Shown here one piece after another: positions 18,072 to 25,985 of a stretch of 64,000 bases of DNA. Position 1 is the stretch's first letter, and each line of letters starts with the position of its first letter. The DNA is from CAUTYU01 sp963545205. Its GTDB lineage: Bacteria; Desulfobacterota; Desulfovibrionia; Desulfovibrionales; Desulfomicrobiaceae. The stretch lies in NCBI GenBank assembly GCA_963545205.1, contig CAUUHW010000009.1, forward strand, positions 15,963 to 79,962, in the 5' to 3' direction. The translations under genes and the position numbers were made by a program. The notes below the pieces were generated by a model that was not told the origin of the DNA, ran no database searches, and saw only the letters and a list, made by a program, of their open reading frames with translations.

Positions 18072-18524
18072 TTAATTATTGTGCTGTTTATGATATGCAT
18101 CTCGTTTCAGATTGTCATAATAGTTTGGCCGTTGCAAAATAAGAAAAAAATCTTTTACTGCCGCACTTGGACTGATTCCATGAATAACAAGATTTTTTCG
18201 CCCTTCCACCTCAGATAAAATCCATCTGGACATCAAAGTCTTCTGCACAAAACCATTTTCATCAAGCCATTCTACCTTATACGCTAATTTTTTTCCATAC
18301 CGGCTCATATTTGTAAACCTTGCTTCAAACTCCACCAAGCCGTCTGCTCTTTGAACAGTATGTACAAAATCGGTTCTCAGCCATTTTTGAATGGCACTGT
18401 CTTCAATTTTTACACGCGGATTTGTTACGGCCATCCTTTGTTCATCTGCCTTATGCGTGCGTGAAGCGCAGCCTGCCCCCAAAAATAACATTGAAATACA
18501 ATAACACAGAAATAATTTTCGCAT
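18072..18524 (-). CDS. YcfL-like (DUF1425) lipoprotein
   Basis: A 150-residue lipoprotein with signal peptide and lipobox LFLGAGCAS. The core FEARFTNMSRYGKKLAYKVE is the beta-rich DUF1425/YcfL pattern (N-terminal strand, then a W..LDENG hairpin), followed by VIHGISPSAAVKDFFLIL. YcfL function is unknown; the family commonly sits beside lpoB, as here with a 13-base gap. GAGGTAG precedes the ATG. Confidence 0.72.
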   Translation of the reverse strand: MRKLFLCYCISMLFLGAGCASRTHKADEQRMAVTNPRVKIEDSAIQKWLRTDFVHTVQRADGLVEFEARFTNMSRYGKKLAYKVEWLDENGFVQKTLMSRWILSEVEGRKNLVIHGISPSAAVKDFFLILQRPNYYDNLKRDAYHKQHNN

Positions 18525-18533
18525 TTCTACCTC

Positions 18534-19880
18534 TTAAAATAAGATTGTATGGAGAACATAAAAGCCGGGTACTGACGAAGAAAGATATAAAATTACGTTT
18601 TTATCTTTCGCGATGTCAATACTCTCCAGCACCTCTTTCGTATCCGTTTGGATTATAGCCCCTTTCCCCGTGTTTTCAACCCGAACGGCCTGAAAATTTT
18701 TCGGCAAACTGACCCAGCTCCTGACATCCGCCCTGCTTGTCAGAATATTGTACAATTCCGCGCCAATTCCAAGCAATTCATCTTTGCTTGACATACTGGC
18801 CTCAATAACAGCCTTGGTTATTGTCTGCGTAACAGCCTTGAGTAGAACAAGTGGCAGCTTATTTTTGAATTCTGTTTTTACGATCCTGTCCATATCCGCA
18901 ATCATTCTTGTACGATTCGCATTCAGGGTCAAAAATGTGTAAGAATCAGGCTGTTCCCTTAATGTTGGCAGTACGATTTGCGCGTAAAAAACTTTATCGG
19001 AAACCAAAAAAACAGGAATATCTATTCTGACCTCATCTTTTCTCAGGTTTTTTCCATTTTCATAAATCAACCAGATATATTTTTTTTCGCCCTGTCCCGC
19101 GCGCATCCATTTATCTGCCAACTGAAAATCATCTGTAATGAATTCATTTTCAGGGTCCATGGCCATACTTTCCCTGAACAGATATCTTGCTTTTTCATAA
19201 TCATTGCTGCTTAAAGCAAACAAGGCTGCCATATAGGTTGTAAAAGGGTTCACAAAGTCCGGATAGGCCTGAAAATTATAAAACAAGCCGCGCTCGTAAC
19301 TTTCTTTTACAAAATCAAAAGTTTTTTCTCTGTCTGCCAGGCTATTTTTTTCCCTTTCTTTTTCTTCCAGTTCCTTTTGCTTTCTCTCTATCTGGGACTT
19401 AAATAAGAGCTTTGCCCTTCGCTGTCTGTCCAGGGCCCTGTTAAATTCAACTCTGGCCAAATCCTGTTTGCCAAGAGACATAAAGTTAAGTCCCTTATAG
19501 GTATTGACCATTATTGCTTCAAAAACATTTCCATGATAGTCTGTAAGATTTTCATTGGTTAATATTGTTCCAACAGATTTAAGCGTTTTTTCTCCAAAAT
19601 TTTCTAAGTCAACTTCTTCCTTATAATATTTTTCAGCTCTGTCAAAATAATGATTACTGGCCTCATAATCTTTACATTTTCTTTTCAGACTGCCGCCAAG
19701 TTCAGACCAGAGAAGTAAATCTGAGCCTGAATCAATCATTTTTTCTATAAACACAGAAGAACAATTATTTTGAATATATACGAAATTATATTCGCTCAAT
19801 TCCTCTTCATATCCTGTAAAAATTTTTCCACACCCGGAAAGGAGTATTACAGAATAAAAAATAAAAAAAACATTCCTCAT
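18534..19880 (-). CDS. COG3014-like TPR lipoprotein
   Basis: A 448-residue lipoprotein, signal peptide with lipobox VILLSGCGK. It resembles the COG3014 family, found next to ycfL and lpoB in several proteobacteria. Residues 45-260 are helical, with TPR-like pairs (YHGNVFEAIMVNTYKGLNFM, YEKARYLFRESMAMDPENEF) broken by a Lys/Glu-rich coiled coil at about 160-190. The C-terminal 180 residues are beta-rich (VSDKVFYAQIVLPTL). It is the first gene of the trio, with CAGGAG before the ATG and a good promoter upstream. Its function is unknown. Confidence 0.7.
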   Translation of the reverse strand: MRNVFFIFYSVILLSGCGKIFTGYEEELSEYNFVYIQNNCSSVFIEKMIDSGSDLLLWSELGGSLKRKCKDYEASNHYFDRAEKYYKEEVDLENFGEKTLKSVGTILTNENLTDYHGNVFEAIMVNTYKGLNFMSLGKQDLARVEFNRALDRQRRAKLLFKSQIERKQKELEEKEREKNSLADREKTFDFVKESYERGLFYNFQAYPDFVNPFTTYMAALFALSSNDYEKARYLFRESMAMDPENEFITDDFQLADKWMRAGQGEKKYIWLIYENGKNLRKDEVRIDIPVFLVSDKVFYAQIVLPTLREQPDSYTFLTLNANRTRMIADMDRIVKTEFKNKLPLVLLKAVTQTITKAVIEASMSSKDELLGIGAELYNILTSRADVRSWVSLPKNFQAVRVENTGKGAIIQTDTKEVLESIDIAKDKNVILYLSSSVPGFYVLHTILF

Positions 19881-19940
19881 CCCTCTCTCCTGATGGCAGA
19901 TTCAGAAAGCTGTAATAATTTTTCATATCAAAAAAGATGA

Positions 19941-19969
19941 ATAAAAATATCAACCAGGAAAATTGTCAA
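19941..19969 (-). promoter_or_regulatory. Promoter for the lipoprotein trio
   Basis: On the minus strand TTGACA (19969-19964), 17 bases, then TTTTAT (19946-19941): a perfect -35 and a 4/6 -10. It lies about 60 bases before the first lipoprotein start. The rest of the 285-base divergent gap up to the CsgG-like gene shows no gene. Confidence 0.65.
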
Positions 19970-20165
19970 GGATAAACCTGAGTTCGCGGCGCAGAAATGC
20001 TCCAGTATGTAACCAAAGCGAGGCTTGTGACAAGGCCTGCGAACCTCGTATCCACAAAAGAGTTAGGGAAGATCTGACGCAATCTTGCCCAGAACTTGAC
20101 GAAACCATATTTCGAGGTTAAATTAACGCTTCGTAAATAACCCCATTTCTATTCAGGAGCAATAA

Positions 20166-20990
20166 ATGACCATAAAGAAAATCTCTCTCCAACTTGCCGT
20201 ACTTTTCCTGGCTGTTTTACTGACAGGCTGTATGTCAATGGGTTCCGGCGCCAAAACAGCGGCTACCGGAGCAGCAGCCGGAGCTTCCGCTCAAAACGCC
20301 AACTCCGGCCTGGAACATTGTGACGCGTCACTTGGAACCGTGTCTATTTTTGAGGACAAAGATGAATCCTGGTACCACCACCTGACAAGCGATCTGCGCC
20401 TTCCCTCAACTGTTCCGGTTATTCGCCTTCTGGCCCAGCAATCGAACTGTTTTGTGGTTGTTGAACGGGGCAGAAGTATGAAAGCCATGACACGCGAACG
20501 AGAACTGATGCAATCCGGCGAGATGAGGAGCGGTTCCAATTTTGGAAAGGGCCAAATGGTGGCGGCAGATTACACAATAACACCGTCTATCTCATTCAGC
20601 AGCAATAATTCCAGTGGCGGTACAGGAATGCTGGGTGGTTTACTCAAGCCCGCAGGAGTGAACTTCAATGTCGGTCTGGGTATTAAAAAAAGTGATGCCA
20701 GCACTGTACTGACCCTGATTGAAAACCGTTCCGGCGTGCAACTCGCGGCAGCCGAAGGCAATGCCGAAAACACTGATTTTTCTCTCATGGGCGGCCTGTT
20801 CGGAAGCCGTGTCGGAGGCAAAGCCAGCGGCTACAGCAACACCTCTGAGGGCAAAGTCATTTTGGCCGCGTTCACGGATTCCATGAATAATCTGATAAGA
20901 GCACTCAAGGCCTACAAGGCCCAGAATGTGAAAGGTGGGCTTGGCACAGGCGGCTCTCTTGGCGTTCAGGGTTCCACCACTGCGCAGTAA
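20166..20990 (+). CDS. CsgG-family lipoprotein
   Basis: Lipoprotein of 274 residues with signal peptide and lipobox LLTGCMS. The body matches the CsgG/HfaB fold: LGTVSIFEDK, VIRLLAQQSNCFVVVERGRS, then ERELMQSGEMRSGSNFGKGQ and VAADYTITPSISFS, the usual order in CsgG-like proteins. CsgG itself forms the curli secretion pore. No curli subunit genes are present, so the role may be one of the many uncharacterised CsgG-like envelope functions. It is divergent from the LpoB-like trio. An Ala/Gly-rich linker follows the lipobox. AGGAGC precedes the ATG. Confidence 0.8.
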   Translation: MTIKKISLQLAVLFLAVLLTGCMSMGSGAKTAATGAAAGASAQNANSGLEHCDASLGTVSIFEDKDESWYHHLTSDLRLPSTVPVIRLLAQQSNCFVVVERGRSMKAMTRERELMQSGEMRSGSNFGKGQMVAADYTITPSISFSSNNSSGGTGMLGGLLKPAGVNFNVGLGIKKSDASTVLTLIENRSGVQLAAAEGNAENTDFSLMGGLFGSRVGGKASGYSNTSEGKVILAAFTDSMNNLIRALKAYKAQNVKGGLGTGGSLGVQGSTTAQ

Positions 20991-21000
20991 TTTTGGCTGA

Positions 21001-21047
21001 CAACAAAACAGGCAGATGAAAACGTCTGTCTGTTTTGTTGCTTTTTC
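21001..21047 (+). terminator. Terminator after the CsgG-like gene
   Basis: Sixteen-bp stem CAACAAAACAGGCAGA / TCTGTCTGTTTTGTTG with one G-T pair, followed by CTTTTTC. The next gene starts at 21051, only a few bases after the T run. Confidence 0.88.
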
Positions 21048-21050
21048 ATT

Positions 21051-21893
21051 ATGCTCAAGCCCACTCAGCTTTTCCTTTTTCTCTTCCTGATTGTTTTTCC
21101 CTGTACAGCAGTTTCCGCCTCTGTCTGTGACCATGTCTCTTTGCCTTTTCTCCAACAGCATCTCCCTCTGCCAGTTACAGCAAAAATTATCAAAAAACAG
21201 GAAAGAGGTTCTGTCTGCGAAGTTATTCTGCAGACTCAAAATGAAATCGCCCCCATATATGCAGGAAAAGATTTTGTCCTGATAGGACAACTGCTGCAAC
21301 ATAAGGAATCTGTTACTCAAAAGACAATGATTGAGCTGCAAGAGAAAGAAAAAGAAGAAAAAAATAAGCTATCTCTTGATAAAATGATGCTGGATTCAAA
21401 AAAGGAATCATTTTTCAAAACCCATTTTATGACCCTGAAACAGTTTTCAGCGATAACTCTTGCGCCCCAAGGAACTTCAAAATATGAAATCTACGTTATA
21501 ACTGACCCTGTCTGCTCACATTGTAAAAGGCTTCTTAAAGCCCTTCATCAGCTTGTACAACAATCAGAACTTACCGTGCACATCATTATCTTTCCTATCC
21601 TGCAAGAAAAAAATCAAAATTTAGCTGTTCAGGCCATCTGCCAGCGCTCAAACTTTGATGAATATATGGCCATGCAGACAGTCTCGCAGGATTTGCAATG
21701 CCCAGAAGGGAAAAAATATATTGAAAAGCTCAGTCAGTTTCTCAAACAGGCAGAAATAACATCTGTGCCGCTCACCATCGGGCCGGAAGCAAAATGGCTG
21801 GTTGAGGGCAACAGGATTGCCGAGATTAAAAGTCATCTCAACCGGGAAGATGACGATAAGTGCCGTCCCACAGAGCAGATTCCCTGCGACTAG
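21051..21893 (+). CDS. DsbC-like periplasmic thiol-disulfide isomerase
   Basis: A 280-residue secreted protein. The signal peptide covers residues 1-24. Residues 30-90 look like the DsbC dimerisation domain (VTAKIIKKQERGSVCEVILQ, then YAGKDFVLIGQLL). A Lys/Glu-rich linker helix runs 90-120, and the thioredoxin-fold domain carries the active site CSHC in VITDPVCSHCKRLLKAL (about 158-174), with a cis-Pro candidate in ITSVPLTIG. DsbC/G normally use CGYC or CPYC. Two extra cysteines sit in the dimerisation domain. No ribosome binding site is evident, and the start abuts the upstream terminator. Confidence 0.8.
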   Translation: MLKPTQLFLFLFLIVFPCTAVSASVCDHVSLPFLQQHLPLPVTAKIIKKQERGSVCEVILQTQNEIAPIYAGKDFVLIGQLLQHKESVTQKTMIELQEKEKEEKNKLSLDKMMLDSKKESFFKTHFMTLKQFSAITLAPQGTSKYEIYVITDPVCSHCKRLLKALHQLVQQSELTVHIIIFPILQEKNQNLAVQAICQRSNFDEYMAMQTVSQDLQCPEGKKYIEKLSQFLKQAEITSVPLTIGPEAKWLVEGNRIAEIKSHLNREDDDKCRPTEQIPCD

Positions 21894-21976
21894 CCCTGCT
21901 GTAAGCTTCCGCTCCCCTCAGGGCCCGCGACCTGCAAAACCGCCGGGAGCAGCAACCGGACTGTCAAGGCGGCAGC

Positions 21977-23983
21977 TTAGCCCAGCATCTTTTTCCGTAA
22001 AGAGGCAATGGTGTCCCTGAGCCTGGCCGCCTTTTCAAACTCCAGGTCTTTGGCGGCACCGCGCATGTCTTTTTCCAGTTTTTTGATGGTCTGCGCCAGT
22101 TTTTTGGGATCATTTCCATACTGCGCGGCCTGTTCTGCCACGGCATCATATTGGCCGCTGTTTTTATTGGCGTAAATCTCTTCCAGCACATTTTTAAAGC
22201 CTTTGGATACACTGCGCGGCGTAATATGCATACGCTCGTTGTATTCCATCTGGATTGCCCGTCTGCGCAGGGTTTCCTGAATCGCGGCCTGCATGGATGG
22301 AGTTGTCTTGTCCGCGTAAAGCAAAACAAAACCGTTTGTGTTACGCGCGGCCCGGCCAAAGGTCTGGATAAGCGAACGGTGGGAACGTAAAAAGCCTTCC
22401 TTGTCCGCGTCCAGAATGGCAACCAGGGACACTTCAGGAATATCAAGACCTTCCCGCAACAGGTTAATGCCAACCAGCACGGAAAACTCCCCTTTTCGCA
22501 GGGAATGGATAATGGCCACCCGTTCCAGGGTATCAATATCCGAATGCAGATATTTGGTTGGAATGGCGTGTTCATCAAGGTACTCGGTCAGGTCTTCGGC
22601 CATACGTTTGGTCAGCGTGGTGACCAGTACCCGCTCGCCCCGCTCATGCCTGGCCCGGCATTCGCTAATCAGATTGTCCATCTGGCCTTTGGTGGGCCGG
22701 ATTTCAATCTGGGGGTCAAGCAGGCCCGTGGGACGAATAATCTGTTCGGTAACAAGTCCCTGCGAACGTTCCTGCTCCCAGTCGCCGGGTGTGGCTGAAA
22801 CATAAACAGCCTGATTGGTTCGGCTCAAAAATTCATCAAAATTGAGCGGACGGTTATCAATGGCTGATGGCAGGCGAAAACCGAAATTGACCAGTGTTTC
22901 CTTACGTGCGCGGTCGCCATTAAACATCCCCCGGATCTGGGGCACGCCAACATGGGACTCGTCAATAAACAGCAAAAAGTCATCAGGAAAATAATCAAGC
23001 AAGGTATAGGGCGGCGAGCCGGCTTCCCGTTTTTCCATATGCCGGGCGTAATTTTCTATGCCCGGGCAGTAGCCCATTTCTTCCAGCATTTCCAGATCAA
23101 GCTGCACCCGCTGCTCCAGACGCTGGGCTTCAACCAGCTTATTGGCCTGCTGAAAAGCGGTTAACTGTTCACGCAGTTCTTCACGAATATCGTCTGCCGT
23201 GCGTTTGAGATTCTCACGATTACTGACATAATGGCTGCCAGGAAAGATAAGCGCCTTTTCAAGGCTTCCCCGTATCTCACCGGTCAGGGGGTCGGTTTCA
23301 AGAATGGTGTCTACTTCATCGCCAAAAAAATCCAGGCGCAAGGCCCGGCCATGACTGTAGGCCGGAATCAGCTCAACAATATCGCCGCGTACCCGAAACG
23401 TACCGCGGTGAAAGTCGTAATCATTACGCTCGTACTGGATTTCCACCAGACGGGCCAGCAGGGTTTCCATTTTAAGATTCTGGCCAACCTGAACAGGAAT
23501 AACCATACTGGAATAAAATTCCGGCGAACCCAGGCCATAAATACAGGACACGGAAGCCACAATAATCACGTCCCGCCTGGTGAGCAGAGCGTGCGTTGCG
23601 GAGTGGCGCAATTTGTCTATTTCTTCATTGATAGAAGCATCTTTTTCAATATAGACGTCTGAGTGCGGCAGATAGGCTTCCGGCTGGTAATAATCGTAAT
23701 AGCTGACAAAGTATTCAACCGCGTTTTCAGGAAAAATTTCTCTGAACTCATTGAACAGCTGCGCGGCAAGCGTCTTGTTTGGAGCCATAATCAGGGTGGG
23801 ACGGCCTGTACGGGCAATGACATTGGCCATGGTAAATGTCTTGCCTGAACCGGTTACGCCAAGCAGTACCTGATCACGGACTCCCTGTTCAATATTTTTT
23901 GTCAGTTCTTCAATAGCCTGCGGCTGGTCGCCCTGTGGCTGGTAGGAACTGTGAAGGATAAATGTCTGCACGGTGTTGTCCAA
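21977..23983 (-). CDS. uvrB: UvrABC excision repair subunit B
   Basis: Nucleotide excision repair helicase-like subunit, 668 residues, normal length. Visible are YQPQGDQPQAIEEL, Walker A GVTGSGKTFTMANV, the damage-clamp beta-hairpin segment YYDYYQPEAYLPHSD, the DESH box LFIDESHVGVPQ, motif VI in QTFGRAARNTNGFV, and the C-terminal UVR domain (EKDMRGAAKDLEFEKAARLR). The start is uncertain between a TTG at 23983 and a GTG four codons later; neither has a strong ribosome binding site. Confidence 0.96.
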   Translation of the reverse strand: MDNTVQTFILHSSYQPQGDQPQAIEELTKNIEQGVRDQVLLGVTGSGKTFTMANVIARTGRPTLIMAPNKTLAAQLFNEFREIFPENAVEYFVSYYDYYQPEAYLPHSDVYIEKDASINEEIDKLRHSATHALLTRRDVIIVASVSCIYGLGSPEFYSSMVIPVQVGQNLKMETLLARLVEIQYERNDYDFHRGTFRVRGDIVELIPAYSHGRALRLDFFGDEVDTILETDPLTGEIRGSLEKALIFPGSHYVSNRENLKRTADDIREELREQLTAFQQANKLVEAQRLEQRVQLDLEMLEEMGYCPGIENYARHMEKREAGSPPYTLLDYFPDDFLLFIDESHVGVPQIRGMFNGDRARKETLVNFGFRLPSAIDNRPLNFDEFLSRTNQAVYVSATPGDWEQERSQGLVTEQIIRPTGLLDPQIEIRPTKGQMDNLISECRARHERGERVLVTTLTKRMAEDLTEYLDEHAIPTKYLHSDIDTLERVAIIHSLRKGEFSVLVGINLLREGLDIPEVSLVAILDADKEGFLRSHRSLIQTFGRAARNTNGFVLLYADKTTPSMQAAIQETLRRRAIQMEYNERMHITPRSVSKGFKNVLEEIYANKNSGQYDAVAEQAAQYGNDPKKLAQTIKKLEKDMRGAAKDLEFEKAARLRDTIASLRKKMLG

Positions 23984-24009
23984 AACGGAAAAACACAGCC
24001 CCGGAACAC

Positions 24010-25461
24010 TTACCTGTTCTGCAAGGCCTGCTGCAGTTTTGCTCCCAAAGAACCAAAAGACTGGCTGGCCGCCGGTTCGGGCTTGACATGCTCTTTCCAG
24101 TTCTGTTCGGTCCCGTCATTGTCACCACCTGCCAAATGCAGACTGATACGTTTTTCTCCGGCCTGAATACTCTCAATTCTGACCTGAATCTTGTCACCGG
24201 GCTGCAGTTTCTCCATTTCAGATTTTTTATCCGCCCCTGCCAGACGGGACAAAGGCAGCAGACCAACCACTCCGGGCTGAAGCGTAATAAACCAGCCAAA
24301 CTGTTCCTTTTTCTCCAGAGTCGCGTCAACAATCTGGCCTGGAGCGCAGGTTTCCATGACTTTTTGCCACGGGTCGCCTTCAACTTCCCGCAGACTGAGT
24401 CCGATGCGCTGGCGGTTCATGTCAATTTCCTTGACCACAACGCTGACCTGCTGACCGGGCGTGACCACATCTTCCGGACGGTTAATCCGTTTGACATAAC
24501 TGAGTTCGCTGATGTGAATAAGCCCTTCAATACCCGGAAAAAGCTCGACAAACGCGCCAAAAGACGTACAGCGGGTAACCTTGCCACTCACTGTATCTCC
24601 GGTTTTCAACTTGCTTTCCACAAAATCCCAGGGGTCGGGCTGGGCCTGCTTCATGGACAGGGCAATCCGCATCCGGCCGGATTTTTCATCTTTTTCCATT
24701 TTCAGAATTTTTACATTGACCTGGTCATCAACAGATACCAGCTCCTGCGGAGAATGAATTCGGGACCAGGACATTTCAGAGATATGCACCATGCCTTCCA
24801 CACCGGGAACAAGCTCAACAAAAACACCAAATTTTTCCAGGCGCACAATCCGGCCTTTATGGGTATCACCAACACTGACCTCTTCCTGAAACTGGCGGCT
24901 GGCTTCAGCAGCCTCTTTTTCCAGCAGCCGGCGGCGGGAAACAACAATATTGCGTCCGCCCTGCTCCAGGCTGGTAATAACAAAATCAAAACTTTGTCCC
25001 ACATAGCTTTCACCGTCTTCAACAAAGCGGGCATCAATCTGGCTGATGGGACAAAAGGCACGGCGCTGCATAATGTCAATATTGAACCCGCCCTTGCAAG
25101 TCGCGCTCACCTTGCCCTGTACCGGCAACTGAGCGGAAAAGGCGTCCTGCAAAGCGTCCAGCCCGCCAACCCCGGAAACTGCCCTGGAAAGATGCAGGGT
25201 GTTGTCACGGGTGGAAACAACGTACAGTTCGATTTCATCACCTTCCTGACAGGACAGAACGCCATTTTCGTCTTCCAGTTCTTCCCTGCTGACAACACCG
25301 TCCCGCTTGGTTCCGGTCGAAAGAATAATATCGGTCTGGCCTATGGAAACAACGCGGCCGGTAATTTTATCGCCAACCTTGAAATGACGGTTTTGTGAAG
25401 GCATGTATGCCTCAAAAAGTTCAGCAAAATTTTCTTCCGGTATTTGCTCTTCATCTGTCAT
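24010..25461 (-). CDS. S1 domain RNA-binding protein (ribosomal protein S1-like)
   Basis: A 483-residue protein with five S1/OB-fold repeats, beginning near residues 27, 113, 195, 280 and 368. The clearest are KGRIVRLEKFGVFVELVPGV with VEGMVHISEMS, and the next copy, SGKVTRCTSFGAFVELFPGI. Bacterial S1 usually has six domains; four- to five-domain forms exist in several lineages. The second repeat (KVSATCKGGFNIDI) matches domain 2 of S1. It should bind mRNA or act in translation. A second, longer S1 may exist elsewhere, so I give no symbol. AGGAGC precedes the ATG. Confidence 0.85.
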   Translation of the reverse strand: MTDEEQIPEENFAELFEAYMPSQNRHFKVGDKITGRVVSIGQTDIILSTGTKRDGVVSREELEDENGVLSCQEGDEIELYVVSTRDNTLHLSRAVSGVGGLDALQDAFSAQLPVQGKVSATCKGGFNIDIMQRRAFCPISQIDARFVEDGESYVGQSFDFVITSLEQGGRNIVVSRRRLLEKEAAEASRQFQEEVSVGDTHKGRIVRLEKFGVFVELVPGVEGMVHISEMSWSRIHSPQELVSVDDQVNVKILKMEKDEKSGRMRIALSMKQAQPDPWDFVESKLKTGDTVSGKVTRCTSFGAFVELFPGIEGLIHISELSYVKRINRPEDVVTPGQQVSVVVKEIDMNRQRIGLSLREVEGDPWQKVMETCAPGQIVDATLEKKEQFGWFITLQPGVVGLLPLSRLAGADKKSEMEKLQPGDKIQVRIESIQAGEKRISLHLAGGDNDGTEQNWKEHVKPEPAASQSFGSLGAKLQQALQNR

Positions 25462-25632
25462 GCCTGGTGCTCCTGAAACAAAAAATGGTTAGAGGTCATC
25501 TGTACAAACCATACAGCTACTCTCTCTTGAAAAGAGAGACAAGGGCCAGGTCTGCAACATTGCGAATATAATGGACAAGAGATTTTCACGCTCAGAAAGG
25601 GAATTGAAAAATCGGTGGGTAAAATTGTTGTG

Positions 25633-25710
25633 TGGTCGGGATGGGGCGATTCGAACGCCCGGTCTCTGCGTCCCGAACGCAGCGCTCTAGCCAAACTGAG
25701 CCACATCCCG
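25633..25710 (-). tRNA. tRNA-Pro (anticodon CGG)
   Basis: Complete cloverleaf on the minus strand: acceptor CGGGATG / CATCCCG, D-arm GGCTCAGTTTGGCTAGAGC, anticodon stem CTGCG / CGCAG enclosing TTCGGGA (anticodon CGG), T-arm GGGCG TTCGAAT CGCCC, discriminator A and an encoded CCA. Confidence 0.96.
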
Positions 25711-25869
25711 TAAATAAAAGACAGTATTTTCTTCAAAAAAAAAAAGCAAGCGATTTTTTCATCGTTGCGGATGTTTTTTATAACTCCAACTCTCTCCGCT
25801 CATTCAGGATATTTTTTTCTGCGCCACGCGAATCCGCCAAGTCTTCTGCCATCGACATTATCAAAAACG

Positions 25870-25917
25870 AAGGATTGACCTTCCCCCCAACTCAGTCTAA
25901 AAGAATGCCCTGTTTCC
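25870..25917 (+). repeat. 48-bp element upstream of speA (copy 1), promoter-like
   Basis: Nearly identical to 31173-31220 upstream of nspC, with four or five differences over about 46 bases. It contains TTGACC (25875), 17 bases, TAAAAG (25898), a plausible sigma-70 promoter 110 bases before speA. Read on the minus strand both copies also give a similar short peptide (GHSFRLSWGEGQS here), so it could instead be the residue of a coding repeat. Confidence 0.6.
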
Positions 25918-25985
25918 AGGAACTTAAATCCCCAAAAAAAGCGAAGCCGGCAAAAAACCGCTTCTGACAAAACGGAACACAAACC

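Noticed and set aside
23962..25398. 478-codon plus-strand frame opposite the S1 protein gene
   Set aside because: Antisense to a gene with five clear S1 repeats; Phe/Asn-rich translation without any domain.
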